From positions 1 to 64,000 of the IMG/VR virus record IMGVR_UViG_3300018417_000005: 64,000 nt of DNA. One strand, 5' to 3'. The stretch is from a virus. The position numbers were made by a program, and so were the translations under genes. Of the stretch, positions 9,738 through 18,135 are shown in pieces; within the stretch, counting starts at the first letter, position 1; every line of letters begins with the position of its first letter. The notes under the pieces are model-generated. The model had not been told where the DNA came from and searched no databases. It saw only the letters and a list, made by a program, of their open reading frames with translations.

Positions 9738-10448
9738 ATGGGAACTACTTACGGCCCAAACCCAAACAGTAGCCAAGCTAATTTAGAACTATGTGTAGAT
9801 TTTAGTAATTCTAAAATGTATGCAGGTACTGGTACTACTATTACATCGCTAACAGGATCTGTGGGCAATGGAACATTAGTAGGCGCCCCCACATTTACTT
9901 CGGGCACACCGGGGTATATCACAACAACTGACACACAATATATAAGTTATCCTAATGTTTTTGAAAGCCAAAGTATTACTGTAATTTCATGGGTATACCC
10001 AACATCGCTAACTAGTACAGTAGCAGGAACAGCCGCAAGAATTGTAAGCAGGGATAGAAGCGACTATTGGATGCTAGGTTTAGAAAACGGAGGCGCAGTA
10101 GAGTGGTCAATATATAATAGTGGAGGCTTTAGCTACTGGTTAACACAGACTGCCGTATTTGAAATAAACACATGGCAACAAATTGTTGGCACTTATGACG
10201 GGTCAACAGGTGATCGGCTAGTGTATAAGAACGGTGAAGTAATTGCTGTTAATTCTACATCTACGGCGACTACAATAGGAAATGGTGCGTCACGCCCTAT
10301 TGCTATTAATACAAACGTTGAAGCAACACCGCTAGCGCAATTTGGTATGCCCGGACGACACGGCATGCATTTTGTTTATTCTAAAGCATTAACAGCAGAT
10401 GACGTATTACAAAATTTTGAAGCACATAAAGGACGGTTTGGATTATGA
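9738..10448 (+). CDS. LamG/ConA-like lectin-fold protein, array member 1 of 9
   Basis: 236 aa, short type. After an N-terminal segment (NLELCVDFSNSKMYAG) comes a LamG-like jellyroll core: SQSITVISWVYP, then INTWQQIVGTYDGS and LVYKNGEVIAVN. The C-terminus is the array signature ALTADDVLQNFEAHKGRFGL. The last 61 nt are identical to those of member 2 except for one base. The start lies 1 nt after the preceding stop, and its own stop overlaps the next start (ATGA). Likely a virion adhesin or decoration protein; the ligand is unknown. Confidence 0.8.
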   Translation: MGTTYGPNPNSSQANLELCVDFSNSKMYAGTGTTITSLTGSVGNGTLVGAPTFTSGTPGYITTTDTQYISYPNVFESQSITVISWVYPTSLTSTVAGTAARIVSRDRSDYWMLGLENGGAVEWSIYNSGGFSYWLTQTAVFEINTWQQIVGTYDGSTGDRLVYKNGEVIAVNSTSTATTIGNGASRPIAINTNVEATPLAQFGMPGRHGMHFVYSKALTADDVLQNFEAHKGRFGL

Positions 10449-11566
10449 GCGCAATAGGTGGCCCTAAAACAGTAACAAACGGATTGATATCCTCTGTTGA
10501 TTTTGGCAATCCAAAATCATTTAAAGGAGTTCCGACTAAAAATTATTGGACTACTGAGCGACCTAACTTCTCTAACTGGAACTCACAGGATGTAGTGACT
10601 GCAGATATATCCACAACTATTAGGCGTTTACACAGTACGTCTAATGTAGCATTTAGCGCAATACAATACACCGCCGCAAACTACAGTGCAGATGCTGATG
10701 CAAACATACAATTAAGTTATGCGCTCGATGTAAGAGGTCAAGGTTCTGCTGGTCTTACTATACATCAAGCTCAAACGTCGCCTAACCAGTCAGCAAATTT
10801 AGAATTAAGTTCGACTAAACTTGTGCTTAAGGAAAATGAATGGGTTAGATTACAGTTTGAGGGTTTTTATCACGCAAATACAACAACAGCACAAAACTGT
10901 CTTGTAACGCTAACAGCTGGCACAGGCAATTATGTAGAATGTAGAAACGCACAAGTAGAATTTAGTCCATACACTACACCTTATGTTTACGGTACCCGAT
11001 CTAATACACAGAGCTTATATGATCAAGTAACGAGCATACCTACTACAGTTAATTCAATAACAACATTGGCAGATAACAGAGTAGAATTTGACCAAACTAA
11101 TTATGTTTCGTTAGGAGACTTTTCTTCTATTACGTCAAAATTTAGCGCAGAATTTTGGTTAAACCCGTATTATCTAGATGTTGACGCAAACAACAACTAT
11201 CGTAGGGTTTTATTCAATACCGGCAATAGTAATTTTATTTTAATAGAACAAAGCGGTTCGATTAGTTTCCGTGTTCCTGGAATCGATGAGGTTAATTATA
11301 CGGCCGCAGGTGTAACTATAAACAACTGGTGGCATGTTGTGTGTGTTTATGATCAAGACAAGAGATATATTTATATTAACGGTGCGCTTAAAGGATCACA
11401 GACGATAGGTGCTGGTACAGTATCTTTAGCAACATTGCGATTGAACCAAACCGGAATACAAGGGTTTGAAGGCCAGATAGAGATCGCAAAAATATACAAT
11501 AGAGATTTAACAGCAGATGACGTATTACAAAATTTTGAAGCATATAAAGGACGGTTTGGATTATGA
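10445..11566 (+). CDS. LamG/ConA-like protein with extra beta domain, array member 2 of 9
   Basis: 373 aa, long type. The N-terminal VTNGLISSVDFGNPKSFKG signature is followed by an inserted domain of about 150 residues ending in VEFSPYTTPYVYGTRSNT, a pattern seen in carbohydrate-binding-like beta sandwiches of phage adhesins. A LamG-like core follows (FSAEFWLNPYYL, WWHVVCVYDQDKRYIYINGAL), then the C-terminal DLTADDVLQNFEAYKGRFGL tag. It overlaps both neighbours by 4 nt. Confidence 0.8.
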   Translation: MSAIGGPKTVTNGLISSVDFGNPKSFKGVPTKNYWTTERPNFSNWNSQDVVTADISTTIRRLHSTSNVAFSAIQYTAANYSADADANIQLSYALDVRGQGSAGLTIHQAQTSPNQSANLELSSTKLVLKENEWVRLQFEGFYHANTTTAQNCLVTLTAGTGNYVECRNAQVEFSPYTTPYVYGTRSNTQSLYDQVTSIPTTVNSITTLADNRVEFDQTNYVSLGDFSSITSKFSAEFWLNPYYLDVDANNNYRRVLFNTGNSNFILIEQSGSISFRVPGIDEVNYTAAGVTINNWWHVVCVYDQDKRYIYINGALKGSQTIGAGTVSLATLRLNQTGIQGFEGQIEIAKIYNRDLTADDVLQNFEAYKGRFGL

Positions 11567-12282
11567 GTTTAGGGCACGGAGCAACATCACTAATATACAA
11601 TTTATTATTCTGTGTAGATGCCGCAAATACAAAGAGTATATCCGCCAATACATTAGTTGATTTAGGATCAGTTAATACTGGAACAATGGGAGTTACTACA
11701 AATGTTGTGCGTAACATAGACAACGCAGGATATATTCAATTCTCAAACGAAGCGGCAGATAACGATAGCTTTTATCTTTCTAGAACAATTTCCGGATATC
11801 CGGAATTACATTTAGAAACAGATTTATCCATGGAAGCAGTATGGTATCAATCATCCACACTAGGTGACGACTTTTCTTTAATAGCAAGGTTTGGACAAAC
11901 AACTGATCAAATATATTCTCTGTTTGTTAGCCGCAGTGGTACAAATTTACAATGGAATGTGTTCACGGGCAGTTTTGTAGGGTATAACTCAAGCGCAGGC
12001 ACTAACGTATTAGATACATGGAATCACGCTATTGTTACTAGAAGCGGCACAACTTTATCGTTTTACCATAACGGTGAGTTTGACACGTCAACAACAGTGG
12101 CCATATCTACTGCTACCCCGGGGTCGCTAACTTTAGGAGCATCGTCTATAGATGGTGTAAACCAAGATTTAAATGGTGGTATCGCATTGTTTAAATTGTA
12201 TGATAAAGCATTAACAGCAGACGAGGTTAAACAAAATTATAACGCAGTTAAAGGAAGATTTGCTGGCATAGGTGGGGCTTAA
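11563..12282 (+). CDS. LamG/ConA-like protein, array member 3 of 9 (aberrant C-terminus)
   Basis: 239 aa, short type. The LamG-like core shows LDTWNHAIVTRSGTTLSFYHNGEF. The C-terminal tag is present but altered: ALTADEVKQNYNAVKGRF continues as AGIGGA instead of stopping after GL. It is the only member that does not overlap the next gene; a 20-nt gap with AAAGGAAAG follows. This break suggests the junction between members 3 and 4 was made separately. Confidence 0.78.
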   Translation: MSLGHGATSLIYNLLFCVDAANTKSISANTLVDLGSVNTGTMGVTTNVVRNIDNAGYIQFSNEAADNDSFYLSRTISGYPELHLETDLSMEAVWYQSSTLGDDFSLIARFGQTTDQIYSLFVSRSGTNLQWNVFTGSFVGYNSSAGTNVLDTWNHAIVTRSGTTLSFYHNGEFDTSTTVAISTATPGSLTLGASSIDGVNQDLNGGIALFKLYDKALTADEVKQNYNAVKGRFAGIGGA

Positions 12283-12302
12283 GATAATTTAAAGGAAAGT
12301 TT

Positions 12303-13064
12303 ATGAGTTTAAAACACGGGGGAAGCATAGTAAGAGATGGCTTATATCTTTATATAGATATGGCTAACCCTAAATCTATACCGGCAGACGAGATGGTTGA
12401 CAGCACACGGATTACAGATGCGGCTACTATAACTGACCTTGCTGGGAATTATAATTGTACAATGGGAACAGATGCTAATGGTATATGGGTCGCAGAGAAC
12501 AGCGGCATGTTTGATATAGATTATGTTTCGACTGCCAATGAAGTAAAACTACCATCGTCATTGGCAACAGACCACGCAGGGGATACTAATTTTACTCTAA
12601 GTTTTTGGGCTCAGCTAGATTCGGTTTCTGCGGACATTGATACTTTATACACAGGAAGCGGCGGAAACGCAAATCTATTTATTTACAGAACACCATCAAC
12701 AAGATGGGCATTTTTTCAATATGATGGCGCAGTAGAGCATATTTTTCTAAATAGTAGTCACGCGGAAACTGGTATTACTATCGGGGTACCATTTAACATA
12801 ACAGTCGTTGCTCCATATAACCCGCCAAATGAAGTAGGATTGTATGTAAACGGTAATTTTATATCTTCAACAACAGAAACAACGCCACAATTAGCCTTTA
12901 CTGCCGGACAGATGGGAATAGGGCAAGAGTATGATGGTGGTACTAAAGACGCTAATCAACGTTGGCATGGAAAGTTTGCTTCTCTAGCAATGTATAACCG
13001 TGCGTTATCAGCTACAGAAATAAAACAAAACTTCCTAGCAATGCGGGGAAGATTCGGATTATGA
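12303..13064 (+). CDS. LamG/ConA-like protein, array member 4 of 9
   Basis: 253 aa, short type. The first 38 nt match the start of member 5 with one mismatch (both encode MSLKHGGSIVRDG). The LamG-like core includes NFTLSFWAQLDSV, then VGLYVNGNFISS. The C-terminus is ALSATEIKQNFLAMRGRFGL. An AAAGGAAAG ribosome site precedes the ATG, and the stop overlaps member 5 by 4 nt. Confidence 0.8.
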   Translation: MSLKHGGSIVRDGLYLYIDMANPKSIPADEMVDSTRITDAATITDLAGNYNCTMGTDANGIWVAENSGMFDIDYVSTANEVKLPSSLATDHAGDTNFTLSFWAQLDSVSADIDTLYTGSGGNANLFIYRTPSTRWAFFQYDGAVEHIFLNSSHAETGITIGVPFNITVVAPYNPPNEVGLYVNGNFISSTTETTPQLAFTAGQMGIGQEYDGGTKDANQRWHGKFASLAMYNRALSATEIKQNFLAMRGRFGL

Positions 13065-14185
13065 GTTTAAAACACGGAGGAAGCATAGTAAGAGATGGGC
13101 TAATATTTGGATACGATTTAGATAATGTAAAATCGTTTAAAGGCGCACCTGTAACTAATTTATTAACTGGTGCAGGTACTACTAATTTAGCTAATGGGGC
13201 AATATTAAGCGGATCGGCAACAAGGACCGATTTAGGTAACGGTTTTGTTAAATTTGAAGTAACAGCGCAGATAACATATAGAATGTATTGTAACCTAGCG
13301 ACATTAACTAACGGGCAAACATACGGATGTAGCGTAAAGTATAAAGATAACACTTGTACAACATTAGCGATGGATTGGTGTGACACCTCAGTAACAGGCG
13401 GAGTAAATACTCCCTCGGGAGATAATGGAATAATTTACGGGTCCGGAACAAGAGGTACGTACGATAGCACTTATAGATTCCTAGACATCAATATCGGTAT
13501 AGGTAGCGTGACATTGTACGAAGCACAAGTAGATTCAGTTTCAGTCCCAACACCATACGTTAACGGTACACGTTCTAACACTGCTTCTGTACTAGACCAA
13601 TTCGGTGATAGTACTATTACAGTAAACAGCATAACACCCGAGGTTAATAATAAAGTTTCTTTTGACGGCACAGATTACATAACTGTACCAAGCGCAAATT
13701 TGAAACCAACAATTACAATAACACAAGAATGCTGGTTTCGAAGCACAACGACTGGCACTTCGCAGGTTATGATAGGATTACAATACGGAACGTCTACTAG
13801 TAACTCTTATGCGCTATGGTGGACAAACACACAATGGGCAACTGGTATTAATGTTGGTGGAACATTCTATCAACTTACTAATAACACGCATCCACGCGCA
13901 ACTAATACATGGTATCATTTTGCTAGTACGTATGACGGCGCAAATATAAAAATGTACGTGGACGGCGAAGAGATAGATTCCGTAGCACGATCAGGCTTAA
14001 TAGGGTATGACGCAAGTAATACCCTTGTTACATTAGGGGCAGATTTTAACGGTGCAGGGTACAATTCGGGTGTGACAACACATATACAAGGAGAACTACC
14101 AGTAGTAAAAATTTACAACCGTGCGTTAACAGCTACAGAAATAAAACAAAATTTTCAAGCACTACGAAGTAGATTCGGGTTATGA
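13061..14185 (+). CDS. LamG/ConA-like protein with extra beta domain, array member 5 of 9
   Basis: 374 aa, long type. The N-terminal DGLIFGYDLDNVKSFKGAP segment leads to an inserted beta domain ending in SVPTPYVNGTRSNTASVLDQ, the same joint as in member 2. The LamG-like core has ITITQECWFRSTT and NTWYHFASTYDGANIKMYVDG. The C-terminal tag is ALTATEIKQNFQALRSRFGL, with Ser in place of the usual Gly. It overlaps both neighbours by 4 nt. Confidence 0.8.
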   Translation: MSLKHGGSIVRDGLIFGYDLDNVKSFKGAPVTNLLTGAGTTNLANGAILSGSATRTDLGNGFVKFEVTAQITYRMYCNLATLTNGQTYGCSVKYKDNTCTTLAMDWCDTSVTGGVNTPSGDNGIIYGSGTRGTYDSTYRFLDINIGIGSVTLYEAQVDSVSVPTPYVNGTRSNTASVLDQFGDSTITVNSITPEVNNKVSFDGTDYITVPSANLKPTITITQECWFRSTTTGTSQVMIGLQYGTSTSNSYALWWTNTQWATGINVGGTFYQLTNNTHPRATNTWYHFASTYDGANIKMYVDGEEIDSVARSGLIGYDASNTLVTLGADFNGAGYNSGVTTHIQGELPVVKIYNRALTATEIKQNFQALRSRFGL

Positions 14186-14850
14186 GCACATCTTACGGGG
14201 CAGGTCTAGTCACTGACGGAATTGCATCATTAATTGACGCAAGTAATATTAAGAGTTATCCCGGAGCCGGCACATCCATAACAGACATGATCGGAACAGA
14301 AGATTATACTTTAACATCTGGGGCAGTGATTGCAACTGTTGACTCAGTGGAGTGTTTTGATGTTTCTGCTAGTGCTAGACGCTTAGTCGGGTCCAGTGCT
14401 GTAACTTTTGGAAGCGAGCACACGTTACAATGCTGGGCACGACCATTAAGCGATGCAACGGCGGTAACATGGCGAACACTATGGAGAACAGACCCAGAGG
14501 ACCACCCTATTCTCATACAAGACGGGACAAATGTAATTGGGTACTATGACAATAGCGCAAGTACTTTTCGAAGTTACGGATTAAACATCGGAACAATAGG
14601 TATGGAAAATAAATGGACAATGTTCACAGTGGTTGCTTCTGCTGGGACTAGCACATTATATATAAACGATAATCAATATTCCGGCTCTGTTGCGTACTCT
14701 GCTGACGGCGGGACGTTACTTACTATCGGTGGTTGGTCATCAAGCCAGCCATTCGGGTATATAGCAAATAACATTGCATATACAAGAGCATTATCAGTAG
14801 CCGAAATAAATCAAAACTTTCAAGCACTGCGAGGGAGATTCGGGTTATGA
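14182..14850 (+). CDS. LamG/ConA-like protein, array member 6 of 9
   Basis: 222 aa, the shortest member. The signature MSTSYGAGLVTDGIASLIDA is followed by a LamG-like core (SEHTLQCWARPLSDA, KWTMFTVVASAGTSTLYIND) and the tag ALSVAEINQNFQALRGRFGL. It overlaps both neighbours by 4 nt, so translation is probably coupled along the array. Confidence 0.8.
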   Translation: MSTSYGAGLVTDGIASLIDASNIKSYPGAGTSITDMIGTEDYTLTSGAVIATVDSVECFDVSASARRLVGSSAVTFGSEHTLQCWARPLSDATAVTWRTLWRTDPEDHPILIQDGTNVIGYYDNSASTFRSYGLNIGTIGMENKWTMFTVVASAGTSTLYINDNQYSGSVAYSADGGTLLTIGGWSSSQPFGYIANNIAYTRALSVAEINQNFQALRGRFGL

Positions 14851-15530
14851 GTATATCTTACGGTTCGACACCAATAAAAAACGGATTAGTGTTTTACGTA
14901 GACCCAGCAAACCCAAAAAGCTATATCGGTACTGGTACAGCTATCGATGATATATACGGAGGAACAGCAACAGGTGAAGTAGCAGGAGGAGCAACATTCA
15001 GTTCGGCAAATGCAGGGCACTTCCAATTTGTCACAGACGATTATTTGCGATTCCCTAATAACACTAATTTAGATACACAAACACTAACAATAGAAGTTTG
15101 GGTTAAACCGAACGTAGTAGGTTCGCATAACGGCTTTTACTTTGAGAAAGGTACAGTTAACACGCAGTATTCCATATTCCAAGGCGGCACTAGTTTAATA
15201 TTTCGAACGTTTTTAGGTGGCATTTCCGATTTAACGGTAACTACAGCAACTTATATGACAGCAGGCGAATGGTATCAAGTTGTAGGCACATACACCTCCG
15301 GTGATAAGCGGTTATATATTAACGGTACACAAGTTAATTCTAATGGTGTAACAGGAACAGTAAGCACGAACAGCGGTGGTATGTCCATGGGTGCATATGG
15401 TGGGTACAGTGGCTCTCGCAGTTATTATTTAAACGGTAATTTATCATTATGCCGAGTATATAACCGAGTACTTACACAAGAAGAAATACAGCATAATTTT
15501 ATAGTAAATAAAGGGAGATTTGGCTTATGA
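14847..15530 (+). CDS. LamG/ConA-like protein, array member 7 of 9
   Basis: 227 aa, short type and the clearest LamG match: QTLTIEVWVKPNVVGSHNGF, AGEWYQVVGTYTSGDKRLYI and NGTQV. The C-terminal tag is VLTQEEIQHNFIVNKGRFGL. It overlaps both neighbours by 4 nt. Confidence 0.82.
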   Translation: MSISYGSTPIKNGLVFYVDPANPKSYIGTGTAIDDIYGGTATGEVAGGATFSSANAGHFQFVTDDYLRFPNNTNLDTQTLTIEVWVKPNVVGSHNGFYFEKGTVNTQYSIFQGGTSLIFRTFLGGISDLTVTTATYMTAGEWYQVVGTYTSGDKRLYINGTQVNSNGVTGTVSTNSGGMSMGAYGGYSGSRSYYLNGNLSLCRVYNRVLTQEEIQHNFIVNKGRFGL

Positions 15531-16915
15531 CAGCTTCAGTCGGACCAAGAATAGAAAAGGATGGCCTAGTATTTGCGTACGATGTTAATAATCAAAAAAG
15601 CAATAAAGGTAAACCGACTACTAATCTTATACAGCCGGTAAATGACGGTAACAACACAACTCACCCGAGCTATAGACCTTATTCTGGCTCCCCCCATTTC
15701 GGAGGTGGAACTGTAACCACAACAGAAGTACCGCCACCTCATCCCGGACTGACTGTATATAAACATACTGACGACGGCGTAGATTCTCAGACAGGTAGAC
15801 TATCAATTAGATATCTAATAACTCAAGGCCTGCTGAGTTACGACACGACTTACTGCCATTCTTACTATGTATGGTTGCCTAGTGAATATGCGGCTAGGTG
15901 GGGAAACGGACAAAGGGGCGGACTTTACCAAAACACTGCTGGTGGCGATTGGCATAGTTGGCGCGGATACAATGCTACTTATTCTAATTATGGTGCTGGC
16001 GGCATACAAGGCACTAGTTTAGTGGGTGGTTCGCCATCAGGACCATGGGGACAGATGTACGACAAAACTAAACTAGATCAATGGCAGAGAGTTTACGCAG
16101 TGTTTACACCGCTAACGGATAACATAAATGTTCCGGGTGAAGGCGATCTAGATAACAATATAAACGCAACAGGTTGGTACCGATATTTAGTTAGTAACGG
16201 TGTAAGCGGAGGTGACCCATTTCACATTTACACTAGTGGCGGTATGCTTGAAGAAGGAGTAACATCTCCTGCGCCATGGGCATACACTGAAAGAACTGTC
16301 GACGATGCTGTTACAGATTTAACCGGCACAACAACGGTTGATACGAATGCTACTTATGATTCAACTGGAACTGAACTTGAATTTGTAGCAGGTAATATTA
16401 ATAGGATGGTTGTTAATGGTAGTGTAGATTCTCTGTGCGCAAACCCGGATACATATTCGCTAGAATGTGTTTTTATGAAAACAGGAAATACAGACATTTA
16501 CACGCAAGGCATTATTTTCGGATGGCAAGGATATAACAACGGTATTATAATATCAGATACCAACCAAGTGTACTGCGGTGCCTGGTACGCAAACTCACCG
16601 TGGTCAGTCAGGAATACCGCGCTTACTGCGGTAAGTGAAAATCAATGGTATCACGCAGTTATGACATTTAACGCTAATGGAAATATAACATTCTATATAA
16701 ACGGGGAGTTTAGAGACGCAATTGATATTACAGCAAATACCGCGTCAAGTGGCAATAATTGGTACGGCCGCACGGCTAATATCACAGTAGGTGGCGGCGT
16801 AAGTACTTACCGGTTTACGGGCAAAGTACCTATCGCTAAAGTATATGAAAAAGAATTAACAGCCGCAGAAGTTAAGAAAAATTATAGCGCATACAGAAGA
16901 AGGTTCGGATTATGA
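15527..16915 (+). CDS. LamG/ConA-like protein with large extra domain, array member 8 of 9
   Basis: 462 aa, the longest member. An inserted Trp/Tyr/Gly-rich domain (about residues 35-255), ending MLEEGVTSPAPWAYTERTVD, precedes the LamG-like core (PDTYSLECVFMKTG, NQWYHAVMTFNANGNITFYI). The C-terminal tag is ELTAAEVKKNYSAYRRRFGL. Its N-terminus (MTASVGPR, DGLVFAYD) is close to that of member 9, so these two look like the most recent pair at this end. Confidence 0.8.
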   Translation: MTASVGPRIEKDGLVFAYDVNNQKSNKGKPTTNLIQPVNDGNNTTHPSYRPYSGSPHFGGGTVTTTEVPPPHPGLTVYKHTDDGVDSQTGRLSIRYLITQGLLSYDTTYCHSYYVWLPSEYAARWGNGQRGGLYQNTAGGDWHSWRGYNATYSNYGAGGIQGTSLVGGSPSGPWGQMYDKTKLDQWQRVYAVFTPLTDNINVPGEGDLDNNINATGWYRYLVSNGVSGGDPFHIYTSGGMLEEGVTSPAPWAYTERTVDDAVTDLTGTTTVDTNATYDSTGTELEFVAGNINRMVVNGSVDSLCANPDTYSLECVFMKTGNTDIYTQGIIFGWQGYNNGIIISDTNQVYCGAWYANSPWSVRNTALTAVSENQWYHAVMTFNANGNITFYINGEFRDAIDITANTASSGNNWYGRTANITVGGGVSTYRFTGKVPIAKVYEKELTAAEVKKNYSAYRRRFGL

Positions 16916-18090
16916 CAGCATCAGTTGGCCCAAGAGCATTAAAAGACGGATTGATATTTGCTTACGATATAGCAAATACAGAAAAGTCATGGAAGGGAGC
17001 ACCTACTACTAACTATTTTACATCAGTGCCCCCAGCATACGACTTATGGAATAGTCCAGCTAACGCCACAGTAACAAATAGTGGTGTTGCAAGGGTACTA
17101 ACCGCCGGTGATGCTGGCACCACTTATATGCTAGAAGGCCTGGGTAATCCCGGCGGGTTATTAGATACAAATGTTGCCGTAAGCTATTCTGCTTATTTAC
17201 GGGGTTCCGGAACTGCTCGCATCCGAGCCGATCAATCAAACTCTACGCCCGGGCAAACCGCAAGCTCAAGAACAAGCGCACCGGTTACACTAGACCCAGT
17301 TATATGGCAACGCGCAAAAGTAGAAGGTTACTACCCACAATTAAATCCTACAGTACAAAATGTGCTTGTCTATATTACTTCCGGTAGTGAGTATGTAGAA
17401 GTAAAAGATGTACAATGGGAATACCAACCCTTTGCAACGCCAAGAACAGCATCATCTAGAACAACTACAAATAATGTAATTGATATGACAAACCGAAGTA
17501 CCGTAACTGTAGGTGCAAACTTTACTTATACTGCGGAAAATAAAATAAAATTTGAACCGGGAGAAACATCTGCCAATGGTTTATCGATACCGCTTGATAC
17601 TGCGTTTAATAAACAAGAAGGTACATTAGACATTTGGGCTAAAGCAGATACATTTAGCGGATCTAATGGGTTGTTTGTTAACAGGAACTCGGCTACTGCA
17701 AATGCATTAGATTGGCTATGGTTTGGATTTTGGAGTTCGGCTGGCTTCTTGTATCTTAGAATAGGCGATAGTGTAGCTTGTTGTGTACAGCAATTAGCAC
17801 CTAGTGCTCACGGCGTAGTCGCAGGGCAATATGCACACCTTGTTGCCACATGGAAGGCATCCGGTAACATGGTAATATATATTAATGGCGAACTGTTAGC
17901 TTCGCGTAGTACAGGAACAATCCCCGCAACAAACCCAGCGTCTACAGGATTAATTGGTATCGGACATGCTACCACTGGTTCCGGCGCATTTGATGGTGAA
18001 ATTGCCAAAGTAAATATTTACAATAGACAATTAACAGCCGCAGAAGTAAAGCAAAACTTTAAAGCGCATCGAGGAAGGTTCGGAATTTAG
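16912..18090 (+). CDS. LamG/ConA-like protein with extra beta domain, array member 9 of 9
   Basis: 392 aa, long type. The inserted domain ends VQWEYQPFATPRTASSRTTT and resembles the insert of member 2. The LamG-like core has KQEGTLDIWAKADTF and YAHLVATWKASGNMVIYING. The tag is QLTAAEVKQNFKAHRGRFGI, with Ile instead of Leu as last residue. The stop TAG supplies the first base of a late promoter box, so the array ends here. Confidence 0.8.
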   Translation: MTASVGPRALKDGLIFAYDIANTEKSWKGAPTTNYFTSVPPAYDLWNSPANATVTNSGVARVLTAGDAGTTYMLEGLGNPGGLLDTNVAVSYSAYLRGSGTARIRADQSNSTPGQTASSRTSAPVTLDPVIWQRAKVEGYYPQLNPTVQNVLVYITSGSEYVEVKDVQWEYQPFATPRTASSRTTTNNVIDMTNRSTVTVGANFTYTAENKIKFEPGETSANGLSIPLDTAFNKQEGTLDIWAKADTFSGSNGLFVNRNSATANALDWLWFGFWSSAGFLYLRIGDSVACCVQQLAPSAHGVVAGQYAHLVATWKASGNMVIYINGELLASRSTGTIPATNPASTGLIGIGHATTGSGAFDGEIAKVNIYNRQLTAAEVKQNFKAHRGRFGI

Positions 18091-18097
18091 ATAAATA
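18090..18097 (+). promoter_or_regulatory. Late promoter box
   Basis: GATAAATA starts at the last base of the preceding stop codon, 38 nt before the ATG of the 988-aa fibre gene. A GGCGGAG-type ribosome site lies between. Confidence 0.75.
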
Positions 18098-18135
18098 TAG
18101 TAAACTGGGGGACAGTGAACCCGGCGGAGATCTAG

